DNA of 8,657 nucleotides, taken from contig JBKPNX010000236.1 of the NCBI GenBank assembly GCA_046732855.1, forward strand, positions 1-8,657, read 5' to 3'. Below the pieces are notes generated by a model, which saw nothing but the letters and a program-made list of their open reading frames with translations, was not told the origin of the DNA and did no database searches. The translations under genes and the position numbers were made by a program. This stretch comes from JBKPNX01 sp046732855 (GTDB lineage: Bacteria > Pseudomonadota > Alphaproteobacteria > Geminicoccales > Geminicoccaceae). Below, piece by piece: positions 1 through 7,228 of this stretch (within the stretch, counting starts at the first letter, position 1; every line of letters begins with the position of its first letter).

Positions 1-23
1 CAAGCAAGAAAGGACGTTCACCC

Positions 24-1454
<1,431 letters not shown>

Positions 1455-1529
1455 GCGGCGGGTGGGGCAGGCCGCGCCTGCGGGACATCCGGGCCGGCTG
1501 CTGTAGATCGCGCCTGCGGTCTTCAATTC

Positions 1530-1555
1530 CGGGCGGCCGGTTCGCCGGCCGCCCG
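1530..1555 (+). terminator. GC-rich hairpin after glnA, likely terminator
   Basis: An 11-bp perfect stem (1530-1540 with 1545-1555) closed by a TTCG tetraloop lies 75 bases after the glnA stop. UUCG loops on C-G pairs are unusually stable and common in intrinsic terminators. No uridine run follows (GCCTCACAACT), so it may act as an RNA 3'-end stabiliser or with Rho rather than as a canonical intrinsic terminator. An 11-base direct repeat (CGCGCCTGCGG at 1473-1483 and 1509-1519) lies in the same trailer. Confidence 0.7.
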
Positions 1556-1898
1556 CCTCACAACTCTCATTGATGCGCCGCCGGACCCGCAACTCGTAGC
1601 TGCTGCTCTGCAGTGGAGGTAGCCGGCCGGTTCTCTACTTGCCAGCCCCGCGGCAGCCGCACGAACGTGCCGCCCTTGCCGGCATCCGCGCCGGCCAATC
1701 CGATGCCTCGACCACCGAATCCGGGACGGTCCCGACGGTCCCGAGATCCTTCGCTTTGTGGGCAGCGGCGGGCACGTCGAGGGCCATCGGCCCGGGTTCA
1801 GCGATCAGCTGCCAAACACGTGCGCGGTGGCGTGGTTGAAGGTCGGCAGCCCGATCTTCCCGGCGGCACGCGAGTCGAGTCAGACGAGGTGCCGTCAT
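1556..1898. other. Intergenic stretch with no recognisable gene
   Basis: No reading frame on either strand gives a recognisable protein. The minus strand shows short protein-like strings in changing frames, for example GKGGTFVRLPRGWQVE near 1633-1680, and would be the continuation of the ferredoxin-reductase remnant ending at 1899. I could not match them to a reductase domain. It may be decayed coding DNA or ordinary high-GC spacer. Confidence 0.4.
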
Positions 1899-2060
1899 TC
1901 ACGCCGGGCTTCGAGAGGTCGCGCGCAGCTGCCGCGCGTTGAGCAGCGGCGTCGCCCAGAGCGCGATCCTCCCGCTATGGCCCGTCTCGCGCAGAGTGAG
2001 CGCAGCGCGCCCGCCGACCTGGCCCGCGCCGACGATGATCATGGCGCCGTGCCCAGTCAT
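1899..2060 (-). pseudogene. Ferredoxin reductase N-terminal remnant (MocF-like)
   Basis: A 53-codon reading frame starts at ATG 2060 with GGAG 2-5 bases upstream and reads MTGHGAMIIVGAGQVGG, RAALTLRETGHSGRIALW. This is the beta-alpha-beta FAD-binding start of NAD(P)H-rubredoxin/ferredoxin reductases (GxGxxG followed by RAA...LR...GRI). Those proteins are around 400 residues; here the similarity ends after about 35 residues and the frame stops 18 codons later. It lies just downstream of the Rieske ferredoxin and on the same strand, where a reductase partner would be expected (known order in moc-type sets: oxygenase/desaturase, ferredoxin, reductase). I infer a truncated, non-functional gene. 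The glycine motif and context make the family call fairly safe; the exact subfamily is not established. Confidence 0.72.
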
Positions 2061-2174
2061 CGCTCCACGGCTTCGAGGCAGGTGCGGGCTCGAGCGCGCA
2101 TCGAGAGCATCTCCTTCGGGCTTCTCCTTGAGCCCGGTCAGGGCCCTGTCGCTCGCTTGAAGCCAGCAGCCCGA

Positions 2175-2492
2175 TCATTCGTCCACGTCGATCAGCACTT
2201 TCCCATTCTCGACCTTGACCTGGTAGGTCCTGAGATCGACACAGACCGGCGCGCCCTTGGCCTCGCCGGTCTTGTAGTCGAAGCGGCCGTTGTGCTTCGG
2301 GCATTCGATGATGTTATCCATGACCAGGCCGTCCGACAGATGCGCGTGCTCGTGCGTGCAGATGCCGTCGGTCGCGAAGTATTCGTCCTCCGGCGAACGA
2401 TAGACAGCGAAGGTGCGCCCGCCGTGATCGAAGCGAATGACCTCCTCCTGTTCGATATCGTCGGCGCTGCAGGCCTCGACCCAACTGACCAT
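2175..2492 (-). CDS. MocE-like Rieske [2Fe-2S] ferredoxin
   Basis: Encodes a 105-residue soluble Rieske ferredoxin, an electron carrier for oxygenases or hydroxylases. The cluster ligands are clear: Cys45-Thr-His47 and Cys64-Pro-Lys-His67 in the CxH-x16-CxxH arrangement, within CTHEHAHLSDG and IECPKHNGRFD; the C-terminal half (TGEAKGAPVCVDLRTYQVKV) is typical of MocE-type proteins. There is no signal peptide or membrane segment, and the length is normal for the family. The start at 2492 has GAGGAG about 7 bases upstream. The gene lies 100 bases downstream of the fatty-acid-hydroxylase-like gene on the same strand, so the two are probably co-transcribed and the ferredoxin probably feeds that enzyme. 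The matching reductase further downstream is only a stump, so electrons presumably come from a reductase encoded elsewhere. The name MocE comes from rhizopine catabolism; no such substrate is implied here. Confidence 0.93.
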   Translation of the reverse strand: MVSWVEACSADDIEQEEVIRFDHGGRTFAVYRSPEDEYFATDGICTHEHAHLSDGLVMDNIIECPKHNGRFDYKTGEAKGAPVCVDLRTYQVKVENGKVLIDVDE

Positions 2493-2592
2493 GGATCCGC
2501 TCCTCGTTCCTTGATCTTCGCGAGGCCGCCTCGCCCGATGTCCAAGGGCCCCGGCGCCCCGGTCAAGCTCGGCCGACTATGCCGCCTCGCCA

Positions 2593-3633
2593 TCAGTCGA
2601 TGGGCGTGCGGGCTCGCAGCCTAGGCGCTGCTCGCCGCAATCTGGCGCGCCGCGCCATGAACCTGCGGTTCATGGCCTCGTGCGCCGCGTCGGAGCCGTC
2701 ATGGAAGGTGCCGAACCATCGGTCGAGCGGAATCGAGCCGTCGGCGTAGTTGCACTCGAAGTACTTGTGATGAAGGTAGTGGGCGAGGCAATCCGTATCG
2801 ACCGCGCCTTCCTTGCCGACCACGACCTTCTCGAAGCCGGTATGGCCCGGCACCGGCGACAGCCCCGCGTGCATCAGGTGAAACAGTGCATGAACCGGAT
2901 GCGATGGCACGATCCAGTGAATCAGCACGCCCGAAAAGTACAGCAGGTGCTCGATCGGGTGCATGGACAGGCCCGACCATGGGCCTGGATTGACATTGTT
3001 GTGATGGAGCTTGTGCGCGATCCGGTACAGTACCGGCACGTGGAGCAGCCGGTGGACGCAATAGAAGTGGACCTCGCGCAGCAGCGGGATCGCCAGCATT
3101 AACAGGGCAAGATAGACCGGGTGGGCCGCCCCGCTGATCCAAGGGATGTAGCCGTTGGCGAAGGCCCAAAGCGTCAGGACCTCGTACGCCGTCCAGATCG
3201 GGACCCCGCTCGCCAGGGTCCAGATCATGTTGTCGATGGTCTGGTCGCGGAAGAGAAACACGGGGTTGTCCGTGTCCAGCCATCTCCCGTTGTACTTGAA
3301 CATGTTGCCCTGCGCTTTCCTGATGTAGAGCCGCAGATGGAAAGCGCCGAAAAACAAGGCGACGAGGCACAGATTGCGCCCGAAAACGAAGGCGATCCAG
3401 CCGGGCGTAAAGGTCTGCAACGTCTCGACCGGCGGGGTCAGGTACATCCAGACAGCGACCGCGATCGCGGCATAGAGCAGATTCCAGGGCAAGATGTAAC
3501 TGGGGTAGCCGAACAGCCACTTCAGAACGCTGAGCGGCTCGACCGGCCAGACGAAAACCGCCGGATACTTGACCCGCTTGAACGGCTTCCAGTTGCCCCT
3601 GCTGTCGCGCTGGCCGTAAAGAGCGTCATCCAT
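2593..3633 (-). CDS. Fatty acid hydroxylase / sterol desaturase superfamily membrane protein
   Basis: Encodes a 346-residue integral membrane di-iron protein. Hydrophobic segments lie at about 47-66, 78-104, 133-160, 168-190 and 230-252. The histidine clusters that bind two irons are present: HRLLH (194-198), HKLHH (207-211), HPIEH (225-229) and HYLHH (285-289), matching the HX3H / HX2HH / HX2HH pattern of the fatty acid hydroxylase superfamily. Members hydroxylate or desaturate lipids, sterols or carotenoids using O2 and a ferredoxin or cytochrome b5 donor. The frame is open to an ATG at 3732, but I start at 3633 because GGAGGA lies 7 bases upstream and similarity begins there. The Rieske ferredoxin gene follows at 100 bases and is the likely electron donor. 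The leader is unusual in overlapping the end of a decayed second ferredoxin gene. The substrate cannot be read from the sequence. No domain is missing. Confidence 0.88.
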   Translation of the reverse strand: MDDALYGQRDSRGNWKPFKRVKYPAVFVWPVEPLSVLKWLFGYPSYILPWNLLYAAIAVAVWMYLTPPVETLQTFTPGWIAFVFGRNLCLVALFFGAFHLRLYIRKAQGNMFKYNGRWLDTDNPVFLFRDQTIDNMIWTLASGVPIWTAYEVLTLWAFANGYIPWISGAAHPVYLALLMLAIPLLREVHFYCVHRLLHVPVLYRIAHKLHHNNVNPGPWSGLSMHPIEHLLYFSGVLIHWIVPSHPVHALFHLMHAGLSPVPGHTGFEKVVVGKEGAVDTDCLAHYLHHKYFECNYADGSIPLDRWFGTFHDGSDAAHEAMNRRFMARRARLRRAAPRLRARTPID

Positions 3634-3672
3634 GGGTGCTTCCTCCAGGAGCGCGGCGGGCAGCTGCGCCGC

Positions 3673-3752
3673 GCGCCCGCCTGTCGAATTTCCTAAGATC
3701 AGTCCCCTTCCTCGAGGTCGCTGGCGTTGCACGCCTCAACGCGATAGGCCAT
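3673..3752 (-). pseudogene. N-terminal remnant of a second MocE-like Rieske ferredoxin
   Basis: The minus strand from ATG 3752 reads MAYRVEACNASDLEEGD then a stop at 3699-3701. It aligns with the intact downstream ferredoxin start (MVSWVEACSADDIEQEEV). Past the stop and with small indels the match continues as RKFD and then GGR, against IRFDHGGR, to about 3673. Everything beyond residue ~26, including all iron-sulfur ligands, is absent, and the hydroxylase ribosome binding site and start follow within 40 bases. A purine-rich GGAGAAGGGGAAGG remains ahead of the ATG. The differences from the intact copy suggest an old paralog, not a fresh duplication. It could still be translated as a 17-residue leader peptide; I see no evidence that it has a function. 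Confidence 0.72.
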
Positions 3753-3817
3753 GGCCCTTCCCCTTCTCCGATGTCGCCTCGACCCAAGCTGCGCCCGGGG
3801 TGAACTCGGGTCCGCTC

Positions 3818-3984
3818 GGAATTCGTGGCAGGCGTGCCACGGGTGCGTTCGCGCCAGCGCGAATCCACGGCCGAGCCGTAGAGGACGCCTTAACACAGGA
3901 AGAACGGAATCGCGAGCCAGCTGCCCCCAGAAATAGGGGCCGAGGCCGCCCAACAGCGCTCACGCGCCGAATCGGAGCAGCATG
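3818..3984 (-). pseudogene. Decayed fatty-acid-desaturase-like (MocD-like) fragment
   Basis: Pieces of one protein appear in different minus-strand frames: MLLRFGA, stop, then ALLGGLGPYFWGQ, then after a frame change WLAIPFFLC, stop, GVLYGSAVDSRW (DSRW at 3854-3865), RERTRGTPATN. Membrane desaturases related to MocD have a hydrophobic segment leading to a DSRWHExGHGTAF box, and this order and spacing fit. The diagnostic histidines are replaced (RERTRG for HECGHG), two stops interrupt the frame, and the rest of the protein is missing before the ferredoxin remnant at 3752. The desaturase-ferredoxin order matches the mocD-mocE arrangement. The call rests on a motif remembered from the family, so it is moderate. 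Confidence 0.45.
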
Positions 3985-4220
3985 CTTTGGGAATCGGGGG
4001 CTTTCAGCATCCGCCATGCGGCCTGGCCCACGCCCCCGCGCAGGAGAGCACGGAACGGCGCCAGCTCGCCAGTGCCCCGACATCGATCATGGCAACCGGT
4101 GATCGCGGCAACCCGCGCCCGCCTTGCCGCCGCCTGCGCCCCCCGGCTCGAGAAGCATCCCGGCGAGCCGCCATTGACGAAGTTCCTGGAGGGCCTGCGT
4201 AACGATCGACGGAGGCGGGT
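3985..4220. other. Spacer between divergent units; nothing identified
   Basis: No convincing gene on either strand. The minus strand has some protein-like text, such as QALQELRQWRLAGMLLEPGG at about 4142-4201, that could be further decayed coding sequence, but I cannot name it. A TTGACG at 4174-4179 followed about 18 bases later by CGTAAC is a weak sigma70-like pair pointing toward the plus-strand genes; it is a suggestion only. Confidence 0.3.
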
Positions 4221-4322
4221 GTGACGCGCTTCACAGGCTTTTTGAGACCATGGCGGTACATGCTGAGCGACACGCTTGCGCAGCGCGGGGAGTCGGTCGT
4301 TGGAATAGAGGCCACTCGGTAG
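4221..4322 (+). pseudogene. 33-codon ORF resembling a ruined NAD-dependent epimerase N-terminus
   Basis: A GTG at 4221 preceded by GGAGG at a 5-base spacing opens a 33-codon frame ending at TAG 4320-4322. Its second half, SDTLAQRGESVVGIEATR, reads like the first helix and second strand of extended SDR sugar epimerases (typically ...L..RG.EVVGID). The first half, RFTGFLRPWRYML, lines up with VTGxxGFIGxxL, but both later glycines of the nucleotide loop are replaced (R and R). This suggests a truncated epimerase fragment whose ribosome binding site survives. Alternatively it is a short leader ORF for the amidohydrolase gene 22 bases downstream. The assignment is tentative. Confidence 0.4.
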
Positions 4323-4344
4323 ATTTGAGAAAAGAGGGAAGCCA

Positions 4345-5166
4345 ATGGCGCCGCAGTTCATCTCGTACAGGCCTGTCCTTGAGGCATATGACCGCGCGCT
4401 TTTGGTCGATCGCCTGCGCGGGACATTGCCGGTACTGCTCGCCTGCGGCCACGATGGTACCGAGCAGCCGGAAGGGGTGGACGCCAGAAAGCGTGACCAG
4501 TTCCCCGATGAATGCGATTTTCAGCCATCTCGCGACCTCAATGTCGCCGACATCACCCGAGTGGCGGCGGAGCTGCTGCGGCACCGGACGGGCGAGGCGC
4601 CCTACGTCGTGATCGCCGGGTTCCATCGCAAGTACATCGACGCGAACCGGTCGGAAGAGTGCGCCCTCCAACCTGGCCCTGCCCAGGCTTACTACCGCGA
4701 GTACCACGCCGTGCTGCGCGACTTTGTCGACGAGATTCGCGCCGAGAATGATGGGATGGGGCTGCTGCTCGATCTGCACGGCGCGACCCGCCAGCGGGAT
4801 GCACCCGCCGACATCTATCTGGGCACCGAGAATGGGCTGACCATCACCGCGCTCCGGGCGGGCACGAGCGACGACGCGCTCTACCGCCGGCGCGGGCTGG
4901 TCGGACTGCTGCAGGCGGCCGGCTACGCGATGCTGCCGAGCGAGTTCGGCGTGCCCGAGCATCATGCCTTCACCGGCGGTTATACCGTCGAGACCTACGG
5001 CAGCCACCTCGCCGATGGGATCGACGCGATCCAGCTCGAGGTCGTCGCCGAGTTGCGCCAGACCGAGTCGTGTCGGACGCGACTCGCGACCGACCTCGCA
5101 AACGCGATCGCGAGCCTTCTGCCCCGTTGGCTCCCGCCCGCGACCCGTCGGCCGCGCGTGCCCTGA
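4345..5166 (+). CDS. N-formylglutamate amidohydrolase family protein
   Basis: Encodes a 273-residue soluble metallohydrolase of the FGase (HutG-like) family. Members hydrolyse N-formyl-L-glutamate to glutamate and formate in one branch of histidine breakdown, and some relatives act on other acylated amino acids. Visible family blocks are CGHDG (34-38), RKYIDANR (95-102), DLHG (143-146), GGYTVETYG (211-219) and IQLEV (229-233); the histidines and acidic residues in them are the likely metal and catalytic groups. The length is typical. The ATG at 4345 has GAGGGA about 7 bases upstream. No other hut genes are nearby, so a role in histidine catabolism is uncertain and it stands as an isolated gene among remnants. 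The C-terminus is proline- and arginine-rich (PPATRRPRVP) and may be a replaced tail. The family call is firm; the substrate is open. Confidence 0.87.
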   Translation: MAPQFISYRPVLEAYDRALLVDRLRGTLPVLLACGHDGTEQPEGVDARKRDQFPDECDFQPSRDLNVADITRVAAELLRHRTGEAPYVVIAGFHRKYIDANRSEECALQPGPAQAYYREYHAVLRDFVDEIRAENDGMGLLLDLHGATRQRDAPADIYLGTENGLTITALRAGTSDDALYRRRGLVGLLQAAGYAMLPSEFGVPEHHAFTGGYTVETYGSHLADGIDAIQLEVVAELRQTESCRTRLATDLANAIASLLPRWLPPATRRPRVP

Positions 5167-5312
5167 TCATCGTCTGCAATTCACCGCGCTGACCGGACTG
5201 GAGTTGGCCCCGAGGCCCTGGCAGAATCCAGCACGATGGGCCATTTCCAGCGGCAGCCGCTCCGGAGCCGATCGTAGGGGACCGCCTGCCACCCGAGCGC
5301 CGCCGCAGCTGG
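5167..5312. other. Spacer after the amidohydrolase gene; nothing identified
   Basis: No reading frame on either strand yields a recognisable product, and there is no clear intrinsic terminator for the upstream gene. It adjoins the transposase remnant and, given its neighbours, is probably decayed sequence. Confidence 0.35.
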
Positions 5313-5405
5313 CTAGTTTCTCATGTCCTGGCGCGGGTTGCCGAAACGCGTGCTGTCGCCGATCGCCGCGACGATCGTCACCGCGACGAAGACGAAGCCG
5401 CATCG
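5313..5405 (-). mobile_element. IS110-family transposase remnant
   Basis: The minus strand reads CGFVFVAVTIVAAIGDSTRF then GNPRQDMRN and a stop (5313-5315). IS110/IS1111-type transposases carry, in the C-terminal transposase-20 domain, a helix-hairpin-helix-like stretch of the form G...A.TIVAELGDL.RF.NPRQLMAYLGL, and the match covers this block up to the methionine. The following AYLGL and the serine-containing C-terminal part are absent, as is the N-terminal DEDD domain. No terminal repeats are visible. I infer a degraded fragment of an insertion sequence, incapable of transposition. At about 30 residues, the family call is moderate. Confidence 0.55.
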
Positions 5406-5524
5406 CTGATCAAATCGTACATTACGAGGCTGCTCAGACCGCGCGAGATCAGGCATGGTTGCCGCTGGACAGGAGGGCCAGGCAGCCACGGCTGATCCGT
5501 TCGAGCGTATGACCTAGGACACTC

Positions 5525-5703
5525 GTGTTCTCGGTAGCAATTCCGACGTACAATCGAGGTGCCTGCCTACAACGACGCTTGGCGGCGTCCTCAGTCAGGC
5601 AAGTTTGCCCGTTGAGGCGGCCGTTATTGACGATGGCTCGCCCGATGATGGCAGCAGGTGCTCGCGCGATTCGCCGATCGCGTTTACGTCTGTCATGCGC
5701 GTC
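5525..5703 (+). pseudogene. Family 2 glycosyltransferase N-terminal remnant, frameshifted
   Basis: From GTG 5525 (AGGA 6-9 bases upstream) the frame reads VFSVAIPTYNRGACLQ, the classic GT2 start (SVxIPTYNR). One missing base near 5574 moves the match to the next frame, TLGGVLSQASLPVEA and VIDDGSPDDGS, the strand-helix-strand with the nucleotide-sugar-binding DDGS. A second shift near 5655 gives VLARFADRVYVCHA, again as expected in GT2. Similarity ends at about 5703, inside the start of queA. Only some 55-60 residues of a domain of more than 200 remain, so it cannot be an active enzyme. If the indels were sequencing errors the fragment would still be truncated by queA. GT2 identity is well supported by the ordered motifs. 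Confidence 0.75.
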
Positions 5704-6798
5704 GATTTGTTCGATTTCGCCCTCCCGCCGGAGCTGATCGCGCAGCATCCGGTGCGGCCGCGCGACGCCGCCCGCCTGCTGGCGGTGAGACGGGCGTCGC
5801 TCGAGGATTGGCGCGTGCGCGATCTGCCGACGCTGCTCCGCCCAGGCGACCTGCTCGTGTTCAACGATACCCGCGTGATTCCGGTGCGGCTGCGCGGCCG
5901 GCGCGGCGCGGCGACGATCGAGGTCACCCTGCATCGGCCGGTCGATGGGGGCGCGGCGAGCGTCGGTGCCGCCGAGGGCGGCGGTGCCAATGCAGCCGCG
6001 TGCGGGGTCACCCTTTGGCGCGCCTTCGCGCGGCCGGCGCGCCGATGCCGCCTCGGCGACCGCTTGCAGTTCGGCGCCGACTTCGAGGCCGAGGTGCTGG
6101 CGAAAGGCGAGGGGGGTGAGATCACGCTTGGCTTCGGCTGCGCTCCGGAGCTCCTGCTGGAGCGGCTCGAGCGCTGTGGCCAGATGCCGCTGCCGCCGTA
6201 TATCAAACGTCCCCCAGAGGGCGACGCGCGGGACCGCGCCGACTATCAGACCATGTTCGCCGCGCGCGCCGGCGCGGTCGCGGCGCCGACCGCGGCGCTC
6301 CACTTCACGCCGCGCCTGATGGGGGCGCTCGCGGACCACGGCATCGACCATACTCTGGTCACCCTGCACGTCGGCGCCGGCACATTCCTGCCGGTCAAGG
6401 CGATCGACACGAGCATGCATCGCATGCACGCCGAATGGTACGAGGTGCCGCCCCAGGCCGCCGCACGGATCGACGCCGCGCGTGCCGCGGGCGGCCGCAT
6501 CGTCGCGGTCGGCACCACGGTGCTGCGCACGCTCGAGACCGCCGCCCCGGCCGCTGACTCCGTCCGCCCGGGCGCCGGCGAAACCCGCCTGTTCATCACG
6601 CCGGGCTACCGCTTTCGGGCCGCGGACCTGCTGTTGACCAACTTTCATCTGCCGCGCTCGACCCTGTTCATGCTGGTCGCGGCGTTCGCCGGGCTGGCGC
6701 GCATGAAAATGGCTTATGCGCACGCGATCGCCGCCGGTTACCGGTTCTATTCCTACGGCGATGCTTGTCTGCTCGAGCGGGCCGAGGCGGAACCGTGA
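5695..6798 (+). CDS. queA: S-adenosylmethionine:tRNA ribosyltransferase-isomerase
   Basis: Encodes a 367-residue cytoplasmic enzyme that transfers and isomerises the ribosyl part of SAM onto preQ1-modified tRNA to give epoxyqueuosine, the step after Tgt. Family blocks seen in order: MRVDLFDFALPPELIAQHP at the N-terminus, FNDTRVIPVRL (56-66), QMPLPPYIKR (163-172), DRADYQTMFA, GAVAAPTAALHFT (193-205), TLHVGAGTF (223-231), VGTTVLRTLE (272-281), LLTNFHLPRSTLFML and GYRFYSYGDA (348-357). It is about 10 residues longer than the E. coli protein, owing to an Ala/Gly-rich insertion at about 83-104. The ATG at 5695 is chosen because homology begins there, yet no Shine-Dalgarno sequence precedes it. The upstream DNA is a glycosyltransferase remnant whose last frame but one reads into queA without a stop, so a longer product from an upstream start (TTG 5605) is possible. 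DUF3072 and tgt genes follow on the same strand. Confidence 0.96.
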   Translation: MRVDLFDFALPPELIAQHPVRPRDAARLLAVRRASLEDWRVRDLPTLLRPGDLLVFNDTRVIPVRLRGRRGAATIEVTLHRPVDGGAASVGAAEGGGANAAACGVTLWRAFARPARRCRLGDRLQFGADFEAEVLAKGEGGEITLGFGCAPELLLERLERCGQMPLPPYIKRPPEGDARDRADYQTMFAARAGAVAAPTAALHFTPRLMGALADHGIDHTLVTLHVGAGTFLPVKAIDTSMHRMHAEWYEVPPQAAARIDAARAAGGRIVAVGTTVLRTLETAAPAADSVRPGAGETRLFITPGYRFRAADLLLTNFHLPRSTLFMLVAAFAGLARMKMAYAHAIAAGYRFYSYGDACLLERAEAEP

Positions 6799-6804
6799 GG
6801 CTGC

Positions 6805-6820
6805 CGGGGCGTTTGCCCCG
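6805..6820 (+). terminator. Short hairpin after queA with an overlapping alternative
   Basis: CGGGGC (6805-6810), loop GTTT, GCCCCG (6815-6820) forms a 6-bp stem just after the queA stop. A competing stem, GCGTTT (6809-6814) with AAACGC (6825-6830), shares bases with it, so the two cannot form together. No T-run follows. It could be a weak terminator or an RNA-processing site between queA and the DUF3072 gene. Confidence 0.35.
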
Positions 6821-6876
6821 AGCGAAACGCGCCTTATCTGGCAGCTCCGGCCAGGGCCAACCATATGGAGCCACGC

Positions 6877-7104
6877 ATGAGCGGGAATCCCAAAACATCC
6901 GATCCCGACCGGGCGCAGTTTTCTAACCGCGAGAAGGATCCGGACGACTGGACGACGGGCGACGAGCCGATGACCGGTGCGCAGGCGTCCTATCTGAAGA
7001 CGTTGTGCGAGGAAGCGGGCGAAGCGTTCGACCCCGATCTGAGCAAGGCCGAGGCGTCGAAGCGGATCGAGGCCTTGCGCGCGAAGACCGGGCGCGGCCG
7101 CTGA
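6877..7104 (+). CDS. DUF3072 domain-containing small protein
   Basis: Encodes a 75-residue, strongly charged soluble protein with the DUF3072 signature: DPDDWTTGDEPMTGAQ at 21-36, then ASYLKTLCEEAGEAFDPDLS and KAEASKRIEAL to the C-terminus. The second half is predicted helical and resembles a small SAP-like or helical-hairpin module. The family has no known function. The frame is open from an ATG at 6865, but I prefer 6877 because GGAG lies 6 bases before it. The gene sits between queA and tgt on the same strand, 78 bases after queA and 124 before tgt, so it may be co-transcribed with them; no functional link to queuosine is known. The family call is firm. Confidence 0.88.
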   Translation: MSGNPKTSDPDRAQFSNREKDPDDWTTGDEPMTGAQASYLKTLCEEAGEAFDPDLSKAEASKRIEALRAKTGRGR

Positions 7105-7228
7105 GGCGGCCGGCGCCGCAGCCGCTCCGCGACGAAACTGGCCGGGAGCCGCGCCGGGCCGCTGCTGCGCGCGGGAATTGCCGGCCCGCGCCCTGCCGTA
7201 AACGCCGTCCGCGGATGCGCGCCCGGCG

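Noticed and set aside
2117..2136. CGGGCT...AGCCCG hairpin downstream of the ferredoxin gene as a terminator
   Set aside because: Only 6 bp with an 8-nt loop and no T-run; such stems are common by chance in DNA this GC-rich.
3634..3732. Upstream 33-codon extension of the hydroxylase
   Set aside because: It has no Shine-Dalgarno sequence, is Arg/Gly-rich, and overlaps the ferredoxin remnant; the internal ATG at 3633 has a strong ribosome site.
4174..4203. TTGACG ... CGTAAC as a promoter for the plus-strand genes
   Set aside because: The -10 match is poor and the predicted transcript start would fall on the ribosome site of the small ORF; kept only as a remark.
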